A stretch of DNA of 64,000 nucleotides from Brachionus plicatilis (GCA_010279815.1 QEOQ01000104.1:460743-524742); one strand, 5' to 3'; positions 52,069-63,285 are shown, counted from the stretch's first letter. Program-made: numbers and translations. The notes: generated by a model not told the origin, from the sequence alone.

Positions 52069-52461
52069 GTTAAGACCTAAATTCATTGTAAAAGAGAACT
52101 TTATTTTTGAGTAAGTAGAATACTCTTCATGTGCTAAGTCTTCGTTCTCTTTTTAATTCTCAAAATTGTGACAGTACTTAAGATTATTTTTCTAAAAGAA
52201 AATAAGAACGGAAGTTACTCTTTAATTTGAAATAAAGGCTTACTAATAAAACGCCAACTACCTTTTTTAATTATATGAAATAATTTTTGTTCGAAAGGTA
52301 AAAATAGATAAAAAACGTTTATTAATATTATGTTGATTTTAAAATCGCTATTAAATGTCCATTAGAAATTCGATATATTTTTTTTAAAATTAAAATATTT
52401 ATTTTCAAATTCATGAATATAATAGGCCGTATTTTTTTTTTTATTTTACACTTTTAATAAA
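52069..52461. other. Putative promoter/5' region of the receptor gene
   Basis: AT-rich spacer between the nested transposon block and the receptor ATG. No distinct promoter motif beyond general AT-richness and TATATTTTTTTT-type runs near 52373. Confidence 0.3.
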
Positions 52462-54705
52462 ATGAAAAATGTTTTTATCGTTATTTTTTTTTTCAATTTT
52501 TGTCAATTTTGGGCTCACTGCTCAAGAACTAACGCTAAAAATTCATGTTCTCTTTCAAACAAATTAATTGATTACAATATCAAATCTACTCATACTGAGA
52601 TAGTGGTGAAAAATTTCATCACATTTGCCGATGTAAAAATATGCTGTGTGACACAGTCAATAATTTTCACCACACTCATATATTTTAAACCTAAGATCTT
52701 CTTATTCTTGGACAATTCTCTCAACTTCAGCTCTGTTTCTCCCAAATATGGTTCACTAATTCTTCAATTTTCAAAATTAAAAGGCTTCAAAAGTGACTTG
52801 AATACTTTGGATGTACTGGTTAGCAAAAGTTATGTTATCCGACTAATACTCAGTCTGTCGGTAATTGATTTAAAATTTTCCAATACTCACACTCAATCGA
52901 AGGATTCAATATGCCTTTTCAAAAATATTTATGAAATAAATTTCCTAAATGATTGTTCGTTTCATTTGAATACAAGTCCATGGATATTTTCAAAAAGTAA
53001 AATTAACAATCTAATAATCAATGGACTGGTTGACACATTTTTGAAAAAAAATCTACTTGGATTCAGCAATGTGTCAGCAGATATTGACTCAAAAATAAAA
53101 CATTTTAGTGCAAGTTTTTATCAAGGATCATTTGATGAAAGATTGTTAAATAAAAATATATTTAATAAGCTGATTTTTGTATCAATAGATGGACGACTAA
53201 AAAAAATTAGCAAGACAATTTTTAACAATTTGAAGTGTCTAAAAAGAGTCCATTTGAAAGAAAATTTTGACATCTACTATGTTACAGGTGGTCTCAAATT
53301 TTTGGCAAGTATTGAATCAAATGATACAGTTTATTTAATAATAAATTTTTACAAGTATTCAGATCAAGATTTTTGCCTTTTCAAAGACTTTCCTAAAAAT
53401 GGGCTCATTTTACCTGTTCCGCAAGTTGGCAAATTTAACTGTTCCTGTTTATATCTATGGCTGATAAGACAGTCTTACAGTGACATAGAATTTCTCCAAT
53501 TTTTAACTAAAAATTATTGCTTCAACAATGAAAATAAAACTTGTCATTTTAATTCAATGCTCAATAAATGTATTTCAAGCAATTTCTTTAAAATCAAATC
53601 AAATTATGTTGACTTGTTTTATCAAACAGAACTGTTGTCAGTAGTGTTACTTTTTTTAACCCCTTTTTTCAGTGTACTTAGTGTGGGTACCAATTTTTTA
53701 AGCTTGGTCATATTAAAAAAACTGATCAAATCCAAAAAAAACATATCTTTAAGAGTCCACCAATGTATGTATTTGAATAGTATTTTAAATTTAACTTTTG
53801 CTTTAATCTACTTATTCCATACATTGAATATTTGCGCCTTTCTAGCCGGCGATTTTTGCCCGGAAATAAGCCGATCAGTGTTTGTTCAGTATTACGAAGT
53901 CTTTGCAGTTGACTTCATAGGTGGTATAATAAAAACCTTTTCAAACATTTTGGCTTTATTGATTTCATTTGAAAGGTACAAAAATATCAATTCAAAATCT
54001 AGCATTTTATTTAGTAAAAAAAAATTTAGCATGACAGCTTTGTTATTGACTGTTTGCTTTGGATTTTTTTTTAATTTAGATAAAATTTTGACTAGTGAAA
54101 TAAACTATGATACTTTTTTTTCTAATTACAATTATAATTATTATCCTCAATTTCCGAAAAGGAATTCATTTAAAGGAATATTCGATCCCGAAGTAATTCA
54201 TCATTATAGATCCTTAAGTTTAAAACAAAAGAACTCATTCTATTTCATTCTTTTTAGTCTAAATATTTTTATGAACGATTTTGTTTTGGTTTTTTTGCTA
54301 ATGATGTTCGACCTGCTGTTAATGTTTAAATTCAGATCGGATCTAGACAAAAAAAAACAACTGATAAAAAATGTTTTTGTTAATGACAAATATAGACTGA
54401 AAAAGAATAATAAAGCAACTATGAGAATGACAATAATTATTTCAATTTATATTAGTTTTTTGCTATTTTTCAGAAGTGTTGAACTTTTTTTCAATATGAA
54501 AACTTTTGTTGACAATTTTTCCGCAAGAAACTGTGACCACATTAACAAGATATGTACCAATTATTACTTAACCGGAAATTTTGTTTACTTGGTTTCATCA
54601 AGTCTAATTATTTTTATTTATATTTTTTTGAACAAAAATTTTAAAAATTGCCTAATAAGATTTATCTGTTTAATATTTGCTAAATTTCGATCAGGCAAAG
54701 ACTAA
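52462..54705 (+). CDS. Seven-helix receptor with long ectodomain
   Basis: A 747-residue single-exon protein. Residues 1-19 form a signal peptide. Residues 20-388 form an ectodomain with many Cys pairs (CCVTQ, CSFHL, CSCLYLW, CFNNENKTCHF) and repeated LN/LK-hydrophobic segments reminiscent of leucine-rich-like repeats. Helices follow: TM1 391-418, TM2 about 435-462, TM3 about 480-503, TM4 about 522-542, TM5 about 593-622, TM6 about 654-678, TM7 about 703-724. TM3 ends in FERY (503-506), the DRY equivalent of rhodopsin-class GPCRs, and TM7 is followed by a short basic tail (NKNFKNCLIRFIC). The receptor probably signals through G proteins at the plasma membrane. Ligand unknown. Multi-Cys ectodomain plus rhodopsin-like core resembles orphan families expanded in small invertebrates. 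Confidence 0.8.
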   Translation: MKNVFIVIFFFNFCQFWAHCSRTNAKNSCSLSNKLIDYNIKSTHTEIVVKNFITFADVKICCVTQSIIFTTLIYFKPKIFLFLDNSLNFSSVSPKYGSLILQFSKLKGFKSDLNTLDVLVSKSYVIRLILSLSVIDLKFSNTHTQSKDSICLFKNIYEINFLNDCSFHLNTSPWIFSKSKINNLIINGLVDTFLKKNLLGFSNVSADIDSKIKHFSASFYQGSFDERLLNKNIFNKLIFVSIDGRLKKISKTIFNNLKCLKRVHLKENFDIYYVTGGLKFLASIESNDTVYLIINFYKYSDQDFCLFKDFPKNGLILPVPQVGKFNCSCLYLWLIRQSYSDIEFLQFLTKNYCFNNENKTCHFNSMLNKCISSNFFKIKSNYVDLFYQTELLSVVLLFLTPFFSVLSVGTNFLSLVILKKLIKSKKNISLRVHQCMYLNSILNLTFALIYLFHTLNICAFLAGDFCPEISRSVFVQYYEVFAVDFIGGIIKTFSNILALLISFERYKNINSKSSILFSKKKFSMTALLLTVCFGFFFNLDKILTSEINYDTFFSNYNYNYYPQFPKRNSFKGIFDPEVIHHYRSLSLKQKNSFYFILFSLNIFMNDFVLVFLLMMFDLLLMFKFRSDLDKKKQLIKNVFVNDKYRLKKNNKATMRMTIIISIYISFLLFFRSVELFFNMKTFVDNFSARNCDHINKICTNYYLTGNFVYLVSSSLIIFIYIFLNKNFKNCLIRFICLIFAKFRSGKD

Positions 54706-55116
54706 AATTTTATTTTTATCTAAATTTTGTTCAGCTAGCATTAAAAAACATTAATTGTTAGATTTAAAATTTTGCTTTATAAATAATTTTTCAATTTTAT
54801 GTGATCTTTTAATCAAAAAAAATTATTTCAAAAAAATTATCGAAAAAATGGAAAAACGAAAAAGAATTATTTTTAAAATAAGAAAAATTCGACATTTTTA
54901 CTTCAAAATAAGTTTTTGAATGGAGTTTTCTCTGGAATAAAGTGTCTCTGGAACAATATTTACATGTATAAACAGAAGAACAAAAATAATTATTTTAAGT
55001 CTTTAATTCAATAAATGTTTATTTTATATTTTTTTTACATTTACTTTATCTAATTATAAAAAAATATGGTTTTTAAACTAAAAAGTTGAATTAATTGAAA
55101 GGAAAAAAAATTTTAT
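54706..55116. other. Intergenic, nothing recognised
   Basis: AT-rich spacer after the receptor stop. No ORF, RNA or repeat that I can support. Confidence 0.4.
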
Positions 55117-56153
55117 TCACAACTATATTTAAAAAATACTTTTCAGTTTTTTAATGGTTGTATAGGAGTAAAAATATTCGCCATGTTAAAAGATTTGTAT
55201 ACGAGGTTGGGAGGAGTTTCTGTGTTTTTTAGTCGAATTATTTAAAATTAATCTATTATTTAGTTAATTAATTTAAAAAAGGTACAATTAAATTTGATTA
55301 ATTTTTTGAAAATTATTTATTAAATTAAAAATTAAAAAGCGCACAATATTAAGGGTAATATAAATTAAATTGATATTATAGTAATTGAGTAAACTAAAAG
55401 AAACACTCTTAGAACAAACTCAATAATTTCTTTCCACCTCTCAAACAGTCAATTGCTTACCAAATTTATCCTAGATACTATCCATGAACAATGCAAAAAA
55501 CTTTAGATGGTACCCTTTGAAGTTCTCTTATCAAATAATTGTCCATATTCTATGAATCATTAATTAATAGCTTAATTATTTCATTCTCTCGTGACCTCAA
55601 ATTCATTCGCATTTTAACTTAATTAACTTATTTTAATTTGTTTCTGAAAGTAAAAAAAAAAAGAAAAAAGAACAAAAAAATTAAATAGCCGAAGGTTTAT
55701 ATCTGAACAACTTTGGAGGAACATTTCTTAAAAAAGTCTTTAGTGTGGTAAGCTTAACTAAAGAAAGAAATAGCAAACAAGAAAGTTGAAGAAATATTCT
55801 CACTTTTTAAAATATTAGCAAGAAATCAATATTAAATTCTCAAGCACTTTAGAAAGCTTATTATTTAACCTGATAAATTAATAAAATTTAAGCAACTTAA
55901 TAAAAAAAATTGGAATTAAAATTGTCTAGACTTTTTTAAAAAGATGGGAAAAAATCCACTCTCAAGCAGGATTTTTTTTTGGAATAAAAATAAATAATTT
56001 ATTAACAAAAATGAGATTAATTTCAACTTTGGTCACAAATAAAGAAGGGTTCTCAACTATATATAAAAAATACTTTTCAGTTTTTTAATGATTGTTTTGG
56101 AGCAAAAATCTTCGCCATGCTATAAAATTTGTATACGAGGTTGGGAGGAGTTT
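55117..56153. repeat. 103-bp direct repeats flanking a LINE relic
   Basis: 55117-55219 and 56051-56153 are direct copies (AATACTTTTCAGTTTTTTAA, then TATACGAGGTTGGGAGGAGT), about 85-90 percent alike by eye. Between them, 55922-55990 encodes a decayed stretch matching KKMGKNPLSSR, comparable with EKMGKNPLTSRPFWKK of the 19.5-kb LINE. The copies could be LTR-like, or one LINE 5'/3' segment duplicated. Confidence 0.55.
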
Positions 56154-56333
56154 AAATTTTGCATGTGAAATAATTTAAGTAGACATGTTTAAAAGCCGCT
56201 TTACTTTGAACGTTGATAATTTTAAAAGTCTGGGAAGTTGATTTAAAAAATGTGCGAATTACAGTATTTTTAATTTTTAAAAAAATCATAAATTAATGGC
56301 GCAAAATTTGAATTCTGAAAAATAATATAAAAG

Positions 56334-56456
56334 TAGTAGTAGTAGTAGTAGTATAATGCTGTGGGAGACTTGGGTCTCCAAGGAGTGGCGCACGTAGACG
56401 CCCCACTATAACAGCCAATTGCCTTTTTTTTTTTTTAAATAAGCTATTTTTAGATA
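56334..56456 (-). mobile_element. LINE 3' end with (ACT)n tail
   Basis: On the minus strand a GC-rich segment (GTGGGGCGTCTACGTGCGCC, then GGAGACCCAAGTCTCC hairpin) ends in (ACT)n, the + strand (AGT)n at 56334-56353. CR1/L2-type LINEs end in such hairpins and short tandem tails. The RT part of a LINE in the same orientation appears at 59832-59975 on the other side of the Tc1-like insertion, so this is probably its 3' UTR. Confidence 0.55.
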
Positions 56457-57146
56457 CAGTGGTGTTCCGGATTTAGTAATTTACGATAATTTTTACGTAA
56501 AATATTGTAAATTTACAAAAGTAAAAAACGTAAATTTACCAGATTGTTCGTAAAATTCGGTAAATTTCGAACATTTTACGTAAATTTATGTAAAAAAAAA
56601 TGTCCAAAAAATTGAAAAAATTTGGCACTTTTTAAAAAAAAATGAATTTTTTTAATCCATCAACATTTATTTTCAAAATTATGAATAAAAAAAATTTACC
56701 ATAATTTACGTAAATTTTGGTAAAATGGAATAATTTAAATGGTAAAAAATAGTAAAAAATTGTAAAAAATGATAAAAAATTTAAATTAATTAAAGGAATA
56801 TTTATTTTCAAAAAAAAAAAGCTTGATTAAATTGTCATAAATCATATACAATTGAAAAGATTAACATTTTATTTTTTTGATATATCCATTTTGATTGAAA
56901 TAGATGCCCTTTCCCAAGCTTCTCTAAAGGAAAGGTGTTGGGGAACGAATTTAACTAGATCATCTTTTGAAAAAAATTATTATTTTGTTTTTTTTATTTA
57001 AAAAAAAAACTTTCTATTTCTAAAATCCTGTTCGGATAATTTGTTTGGTAATATCCAAATGTTTTATTTGGATCGTCTTTAAATTTTCCTTCTAGCTCAC
57101 TTCTTAAAAAATTAGTGAATTCTTTGTTTAAGACAATTAGAATTAA

Positions 57147-57869
57147 TTAATTTAACAATTTTTTTTTTATTGCGAAATAACCTATTCCAATATTTGATCC
57201 ACTTTCCATAGATGGATTACTTATTATTACATTATTCTCCGGCGAATGTTGAGTTCTTTCTGAAGGATTGTTTATAATTTCTCTTAAGTCTTTTAAGTCT
57301 CTTTGCTCTTCATGAATTTTCAGTAAGCTTGCATTTAACTTAAATAGATTTTCATTTATAGATGAAAAAGACCTTTCTATAAAATCATTATTTGATTTGT
57401 TATCCCTATTAAGTTTTCCAGTCTTAAAAGAAAAGTATTTTTCATATATTTAAAAATGAATCACTAATCTTGTTTTTGGTACTCTGAATTTTTTAGAGCA
57501 CTGTATTGTAGCATCAACAATTAAAAAATTGTTTTCATGCTAATGGAAAAAGGAAATTCTAGTCCCTTTCAAAAGCTTAATATTTTAAGAATTTTAAAAA
57601 AATTTACGACTACTTCGTTTTTTTCAAGTGGCTCAATTATTTTTTTTAATTCTACTGTTCCGGGTACATGATTTAAAAAAAAAGAATGTATGTTTTTCAT
57701 TTTGAATTTCATAGGTTATGGCTATCATTTCTAAGTCATCATCGGCATTAGCTTTTTTATTTACTTTTTCTTCATAATCTGAACTTTCATCGTCACTCTC
57801 AACATTTCTTTTTTTCTTTTTTGATTCAATTTGTTTTTCTCTATTCTAATTTTTTAGCTTAGGAGCCAT
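57147..57869 (-). pseudogene. Accessory ORF of the Tc1-like element, decayed
   Basis: Starting at 57869 with MAPKLKN, the minus strand encodes a Lys/Glu/Asp-rich leader (VESDDESSDYEEKVNKKANA), then LEMIAITYEIQNEKH. After a frameshift come PGTVELKKIIEPLEKNEVVV and NFFKIL, and further on a coiled-coil-like stretch (NENLFKLNASLLKIHEEQRD, LKDLREIINNPSERTQ) ending in GIGYFAIKKK. Codon-like conservation of such long blocks indicates a former gene of about 240 residues, broken by at least two frameshifts and a stop. The middle loosely resembles BEN-domain proteins; I am not sure. Tc1/mariner elements normally carry only a transposase. Confidence 0.55.
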
Positions 57870-58441
57870 TATATAAATATCGTGTTTATTTAAAAAAATT
57901 TAATATTTTAAATTAATTTGATATCTAATTTATAGTGTTTTTTATTGAGCTTAGATTAATTTTTCTCTTTTAAGAAAAAAATGGATTTTAAAATATCTCG
58001 TCGAAAAAAAAGAGAGTTAAAAAAGAAGAATTCAAAAAGCAAATTATGTTGCTAAGGAAAAGAAAAAAATGTCCAAAGATTATTCGAAAGATTTTAAAGC
58101 TTTCATATAACAAACAATCTCTCCCTTCAATAGAAGTAATTATTGTTTCTGAAAGAAAATTTAATACAAGCTAATATTTTGAATTAGTACATAAAAAAGA
58201 TTTTGAAAGAAAAACGTGATAACATCAAAAAAAGAGCCAACAGTTTGATCCTTTTAAAACTTTTAAAAGGATCAAACTATTTCAAATTTTGGCTGCTATA
58301 GTTCTTCTGAAATTGTTAAAAAATTTTTTTTTAAATTCAAAATTAAAATAAGCAGCTCGATTATGAGAAAATATAGGTTTAAAGTAGGTTTGTCTTTAAT
58401 TTTGTTAGTTAAATGTATTGTTTTTATTGTTAAGGATTCAG

Positions 58442-59253
58442 ATACCGACGTCTCCGACAGTCTCCATACCTATCTGAATCTCATAAGCTACAAAGGCTAA
58501 TCTGGTGCTTAAAACATTATAATTGTGATTTTAAAGAATATATTTTCGTTGATAAAACAACCATTAGGTTATTTGAACCTCCTATGTATCACCTTAAATA
58601 CCCATCTGCAAATCCAAACGCGTTTCCTTATACTTCAAAAGCAAAATCAAAGCTTAATGTTTGGGGTGGTATATCATTTATGGGACCAACAAATTTAGCA
58701 GTAATTTTTTTTCAAAAATATTACTAGAATATTAAAAATTTTATAACAATAGGTATTCACATCGAATCTAGATTCGATACTGTATAGAGAAAAATTGGCT
58801 CAATACTTATTGCCTTTTGGTGCAATTAATTATGATTTTTGGTTTAAATTACATCAGGATAATGATCCCAAGCATAGATCTAAAATTTGTACGAATTTTC
58901 TAGAGAAAAATAACGTTTATTGAGTAAATTTTTCAAAAATTCAAAAATAAATTTAATTGCATTTTGAGTTTTTTTAGCTTTTTTTCCAATTGTCAGAATG
59001 GTAAAGTATGTTTTCAAATAAAAATGTTTTAAAAATTTAGGTCAAGTCCTCGCCAAAATCACCCGATCTAAATCCAATTGAGTGTATGTGGAACGAATTA
59101 AAAGTTTTTTTAAGAAAACAGAAAATAAAAAATGAAAGTGATGCCTTAAAAGCTATCAAGGACTCTAAAATTTTGCTAACACCAGAAAAATGTCAAAATT
59201 ACATCAAACATTTAAAAATGATTAAAATTAAAAATATAAAAATAAAATTATAA
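58442..59253 (+). CDS. Tc1-type DD34E transposase, spliced, 5' part unclear
   Basis: Exons 58442-58700, 58753-58914 and 59041-59253 join in frame. The product contains RQSPYLSESHK, RLIWCLKHYN, EYIFVDKTTIRLFEP (first Asp), WGGISFMGP, LHQDNDPKHRSK (second Asp) and SPKSPDLNPIECMWNEL (Glu), the DD34E catalytic set of Tc1 transposases. The two introns are 52 and 126 bp with GT/AG ends. Introns are unusual in this family. The N-terminal DNA-binding exon(s) should lie between about 57981 and 58440, where frames are broken or spliced in ways I cannot resolve. The retained catalytic residues suggest recent activity. Confidence 0.7.
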
Positions 59254-59831
59254 TTAATTTAAATTAAAATCTAGACAATAATTTAATTAATAGAAAATCA
59301 AGGAGGTTGGTCAAACAGTTAAAAAGCATAAAAACTATTCAAGATATTTTTTTTATATTTAAAAAATTTAAATGAAAAGTTTTCAATCAAAATGGATAAA
59401 TCAAAAAAATAAAATGTTAATCTTTTCAATTGTATATGATTTATGACAATCTAATCAAGCTTTTTTTTTTTGAAAATAAATATTCCTTTAATTAATTTAA
59501 ATTTTTTATCATTTTTTACAATTTTTTACTATTTTTTACTATTTTTTACCATTAAAATTATTCCATTTTACCAAAATTTACGTAAATTATGGTAATTTTT
59601 TTTTATTCATAATTTTGAAAATAAATGTTGATGGATAAAAAAAATTCAATTTTTTTTAAAAAGTGCCAAATTTTTTCAATTTTTGGAAATTTTTTTTTTT
59701 ACATAAATTTACATAAAATGTACCGAATTTTACATAAAATTCGGTAAATTTACTATTTTTTACGTAAAAACTATCGTAAATTACTAAATCCGGAACACCA
59801 CTGTGGCTTATTTTTACAAATTCAGAAATAA

Positions 59832-59975
59832 AATTCAACGTAGGGTTTCGATTTGAGTTCAGGGACTAGCTTTGAGAATCTCCTTTTCACCTGTTCAAGC
59901 AGTTTAATGTCCCCCGCCGAAAAGGATTCCAGGCACCGACTGCAAACTCTAAGTGAGGCCGTACGAACGACTTGT
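59832..59975 (-). pseudogene. CR1-like LINE RT C-terminal fragment
   Basis: On the minus strand this encodes LLYKSFVRPHLEFAVGAWNP, FSAGDIKLLEQVKRRFSKLV and PELKSKPY, the highly conserved C-terminal segment of CR1/Jockey-group reverse transcriptases. It is cut off on the 3' side, where the Tc1-like element begins about 28 bases away. Confidence 0.85.
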
Positions 59976-60179
59976 AGAGCAAGTTCAAAATAATTTTAAG
60001 CCAAAAAGGCAAGTTGAAAAATAAAAAAAAACCTGATTTACAAATCATAATAAGTTTCATAAATAATTAATCCATTTAAAATTTTATAAACGAAAAAAGT
60101 GGATCAAATGCTCAAATCCCATTGGTGTTTTCACCTCACCACTTTTTTAAATAAATATAGTTAAAAATATTCTTACGTA

Positions 60180-60540
60180 AAATTTTTGTCACCCTCCTAT
60201 TTTTTCATCCAGGCTTGGGACCGGCATACGGCATAGTTAAGAGGGCGTCTTCCCCTAAGAAGCACGTGGGACATTTATCATAAACAGCGCCACTCATCCG
60301 AGCACTTTTAATTTGGCTGCGAACTCGGCTACTATTTAGACTAGCTTGGAACCACAAACCAAGCGACATTCTCAATTTTGAAAGAGAGAATGCCTTAACT
60401 TTAGTGCTTCCAAAGTTACGGCTATCCAAAGAGGGTGAGCTATAAAACAAGTTCTTGCTCTGTTAAGATTCTATACTGGTCAAGCCAGCGGCACCCTCAT
60501 ACGACAAGACTAGGACAAAGACCCGTAGATCTATGTATCC
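60180..60540 (-). mobile_element. GC-richer LINE-like fragment
   Basis: A minus-strand open frame (60205-60450) ends YDKCPTCFLGEDALLTMPYA, then GPKPG and a stop. The segment CCGGTCCCAAGCCTGGATG near its end is a string I associate with the 3' region of RTE/L2-group LINEs, from memory only. It may belong to the same LINE as the RT fragment at 59832-59975 or to another one. Base composition is clearly richer in GC than flanking DNA. Confidence 0.35.
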
Positions 60541-61237
60541 GTTTAATAAAAATTTAAAATGTAATTTAAGAAAAAATCAGTATAGGGCAAAATCGGATCA
60601 TTTTGAAACAAAATTAATAAAATAAAGAAAAATGGTCTAAAATTTATGGATTCCTTGATTTGCTGTTCTGAAAAAAATATTTGAACTTTCGATTTATTGA
60701 GTAAATCTTCTGCATTTGATGACAATTTCAGATAACTTACAAACAACATGAATTTTTCAGATAACATTATAGCAGAAAGCTTTTCTAATGTGAAAGTTCC
60801 ATTTAAAGTTAAAGCCTTAAAATAAAGTCTAAGCCATTAAAAAAGTCCGGACCTGACAAATTTAAAAAAAAGTCCGAATAACATGAAATTTTGCCGTTTT
60901 TTGCTTTGTAGTTATTGTGGCGGCCTAATTAAAAAAAAAACTCCGGACTTGGACTTTACTTGAGATTGTGACTTTTAAACAACTTTGGAAATTTCCAATT
61001 TATTAGATTTCTTTTTGTTATTTTCTTGACTCATAAACTAAATGAAAAAATGATAATAAAAATCTTTAATACTTTATAAATTTAAGTCAAATTTTAGCCA
61101 ATTGAGTAACTCTAAGTAACATTTTAGAAATTCTCTATTTTTTTCCAAGTCGGCTGACATGTTACCAGCTTTTGTTTTGCAATTCCAACGATGTTTATAG
61201 AGAAAAAAATTCAAGCAAAAATTCGCCTTTGAACTTA
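60541..61237. other. Intergenic, nothing recognised
   Basis: AT-rich. AGTCCGGAC / GTCCGGA-type motifs at 60846-60950 form a loose inverted repeat around ATTGTGGCGGCCTAATT, possibly a degraded MITE. No gene. Confidence 0.4.
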
Positions 61238-62444
61238 CAGTACTGCTACGAAAAACTGTTTTTACGTGAAATTACGTAATTTTACGTAATTTCCGGTAAT
61301 TTCACGTAAAATTACGTAAAATTACCGGAGTAAAAAAAAGTAATTTTACCGGATTTTACGTAGTTTTATGATAAAAAGTAGTATTTTTTGGAATTTTACT
61401 TTTTACGTAAAATTACGTAATTTCCGGTAATTTTACGTAAAAAGTAAAATTCCAAAAAATACTACTTTTTTTGAGAATTTTGGCATTTTTTGACTTTTTT
61501 GAAATTTTGTGGTCCTGAATGCGGAAAAAAAAATTACTTTTTTTCACGTAATTTTACGTGAAATTTTATTTAATAGTGGTAAATTTTTGTAATTTTTAGT
61601 AAAAAAAAGTAAATTTTGTACAAATTTTAAAAAAGCTAATTATAATCAATAAACAAAAATGCAAAAACAAAAATGTTTTTTATGGTGTAAATGCTCATGA
61701 AAACAATCACGTATTTTTTGACGTTTTGTTCGACGTTTCTAGCGTAAAGGAAAAATATAATTTAATATTGACTAATATAAGCTCTTGAATGAGATAAAGT
61801 CATCAAACCGTGCATCTTTAGAACAAAATTTATTTACAATGAATGAATAAATAAGCTAAACACAAATGTTTCGAAACTTAATAGCGAAAATGAAGCCATT
61901 ATGAAAATAAATTTCATAATGAAATGGAGGAAATAAAAGGTAAATATTTTAATGAAAAAAAAAAGCTTTAATTTTAAATTTTTTTTATTAAAGAAGATTT
62001 GTTGAAGCTGGTGCCAAAAAATTCAAATTTCAAAGAATCATGGAAAAAAGCTGGTGACAGCTTTAAAAATGATAAAAATAAAAAAAAATAAAATTCCGCA
62101 AAAATTTTTTCAAAGATTTTCAAATTTTACTTTTTTTTACTTTTTTTTACTAAAAATTACAAAAATTTACCACTATTAAATAAAATTTCACGTAAAATTA
62201 CGTGAAAAAAAGTAATTTTTTTTTTTACCGCATTCATTGGAATTTTTTATTTTTTGGAATTTTACTTTTTACGTAAAATTACGTTATTTCCGGTAATTAT
62301 ACGTAAAACTACGTAAAATCCGGTAAAATTACTTTTTTTTACTTTGGTAATTTTACGTAATTTTACGTGAAATTACCGGAAATTACGTAAAATTACGTAA
62401 TTTCACGTAATTTCACGTAAAAACAGTTTTTCGTAGCAGTACTG
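61238..62444. mobile_element. 1.2-kb MITE, CAGTACTGCTACG tips, gene relic inside
   Basis: Starts CAGTACTGCTACGAAAAACT and ends with the exact complement, flanked by TA (61236-61237, 62445-62446). Long ACGTAA/TTCCGGTAATTT arrays fill both ends. The centre (61690-62080) has coding-like pieces: NHVFFDVLFDVSSVKEKYN, NEIKSSNRASLEQNLF, KLNTNVSKLNSENEAI, then after an intron-like GTAAAT...TTAAAG, DLLKLVPKNSNFKESWKKAG. These look like remains of a coiled-coil accessory gene rather than a transposase. Confidence 0.8.
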
Positions 62445-62741
62445 TAACTCAAAGTTATATTTTGTTTCGGCTTTGTTCGACGCTTCTAAGCAAAATGTAG
62501 TATCATGAAGAAAATATGCCGAACAATACACTATGAGGAGTTGGATAATATTATTAAATAATATAAGTGTAATTTTGAGTTTCTCTATAGTAACGGGTGA
62601 CAACTTAAAATCGAGACGAACTTTAGGTATGATTTACAATGCCATTTTTGGAAATATTTTTAATTTAGTCGACTAAACAAAATTAGTTAAGTCATATCAC
62701 TAAAGATTTTTCAATTTTTTTAGAAATTTTTATTTTAATTA

Positions 62742-63058
62742 TAGTGTTGGATACGGTCAAGAAAAATCTGTCCATTACACGGACGGTTTTTTGCGGTAAT
62801 TTGGCCGGTCAGCTAGGCAGTCTAATTTTTGGACCGCCAAAATAAAAGGTCTGAAAAACTGTCTAATACGGACGGTCAAAAATATAGAATTTTTACCCGT
62901 ATTTTTTAGACCGTTTATTTTGGCGATCCAAAAATTAGACCGACTGGCTGACCGTCCAAATGACCGCCCGCCAAAGAGTTTGCCTGCTTTTGTGGACACA
63001 GTCACGGTTTCTGAAAACTTTGGCCGGTTGAGTGTCGATTCTAAGGATCCCAACACTA
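62742..63058. mobile_element. 317-bp hAT-type MITE, 8-bp duplication
   Basis: Tips TAGTGTTGGAT and (complement) TAGTGTTGGGAT are flanked by exact 8-bp duplications TTTAATTA (62734-62741 and 63059-63066), the hallmark of hAT elements. The interior is GC-richer and forms an imperfect palindrome (TCTAATTTTTGGACCGCC / GGCGATCCAAAAATTAGAC). Motifs ACGGACGG and GACCG recur. The minus-strand ORF here is read-through of the palindrome. Confidence 0.9.
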
Positions 63059-63285
63059 TTTAATTATAAACAACATATTTTTTTAAAAACAAAATTATAC
63101 TAGATTTTATCAATTATTTATTTCAATCCTAATTTCAATCATAATTTTATAATAAATCAAATTTTTTGAAAAAAAAACTAACGTTTCATTACTCGCATAT
63201 AAAGCTATGCTTACCCATATTTTAAAACTTTGTGAATATTTTTCACCAGAAAATAAGCAAGGATCTGATCAACCACCAAAAAAAA

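Larger units (their letters stand above)
56457..59803 (+). mobile_element. 3.3-kb Tc1/mariner element with about 430-bp TIRs
   Basis: The left end CAGTGGTGTTCCGGATTTAG is repeated inverted at the right end. Arms extend from 56457 to about 56900 and from about 59380 to 59803, with ACGTAAATTT arrays near the tips and matching unique sequence further in (AATCATATACAATTGAAAAG). TA lies at the left junction; the right junction reads TG. Two divergent coding regions lie inside: a plus-strand DD34E transposase and a minus-strand accessory ORF. Confidence 0.85.

Noticed and set aside
59656..59838. 60-codon minus-strand ORF
   Set aside because: It falls in the right terminal inverted repeat of the Tc1-like element and is made of its ACGTAA-type units.
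62775..63056. 93-codon minus-strand ORF with normal-looking composition
   Set aside because: It spans the imperfect palindrome of a hAT MITE exactly. The apparent repeats in the protein follow from the DNA palindrome.
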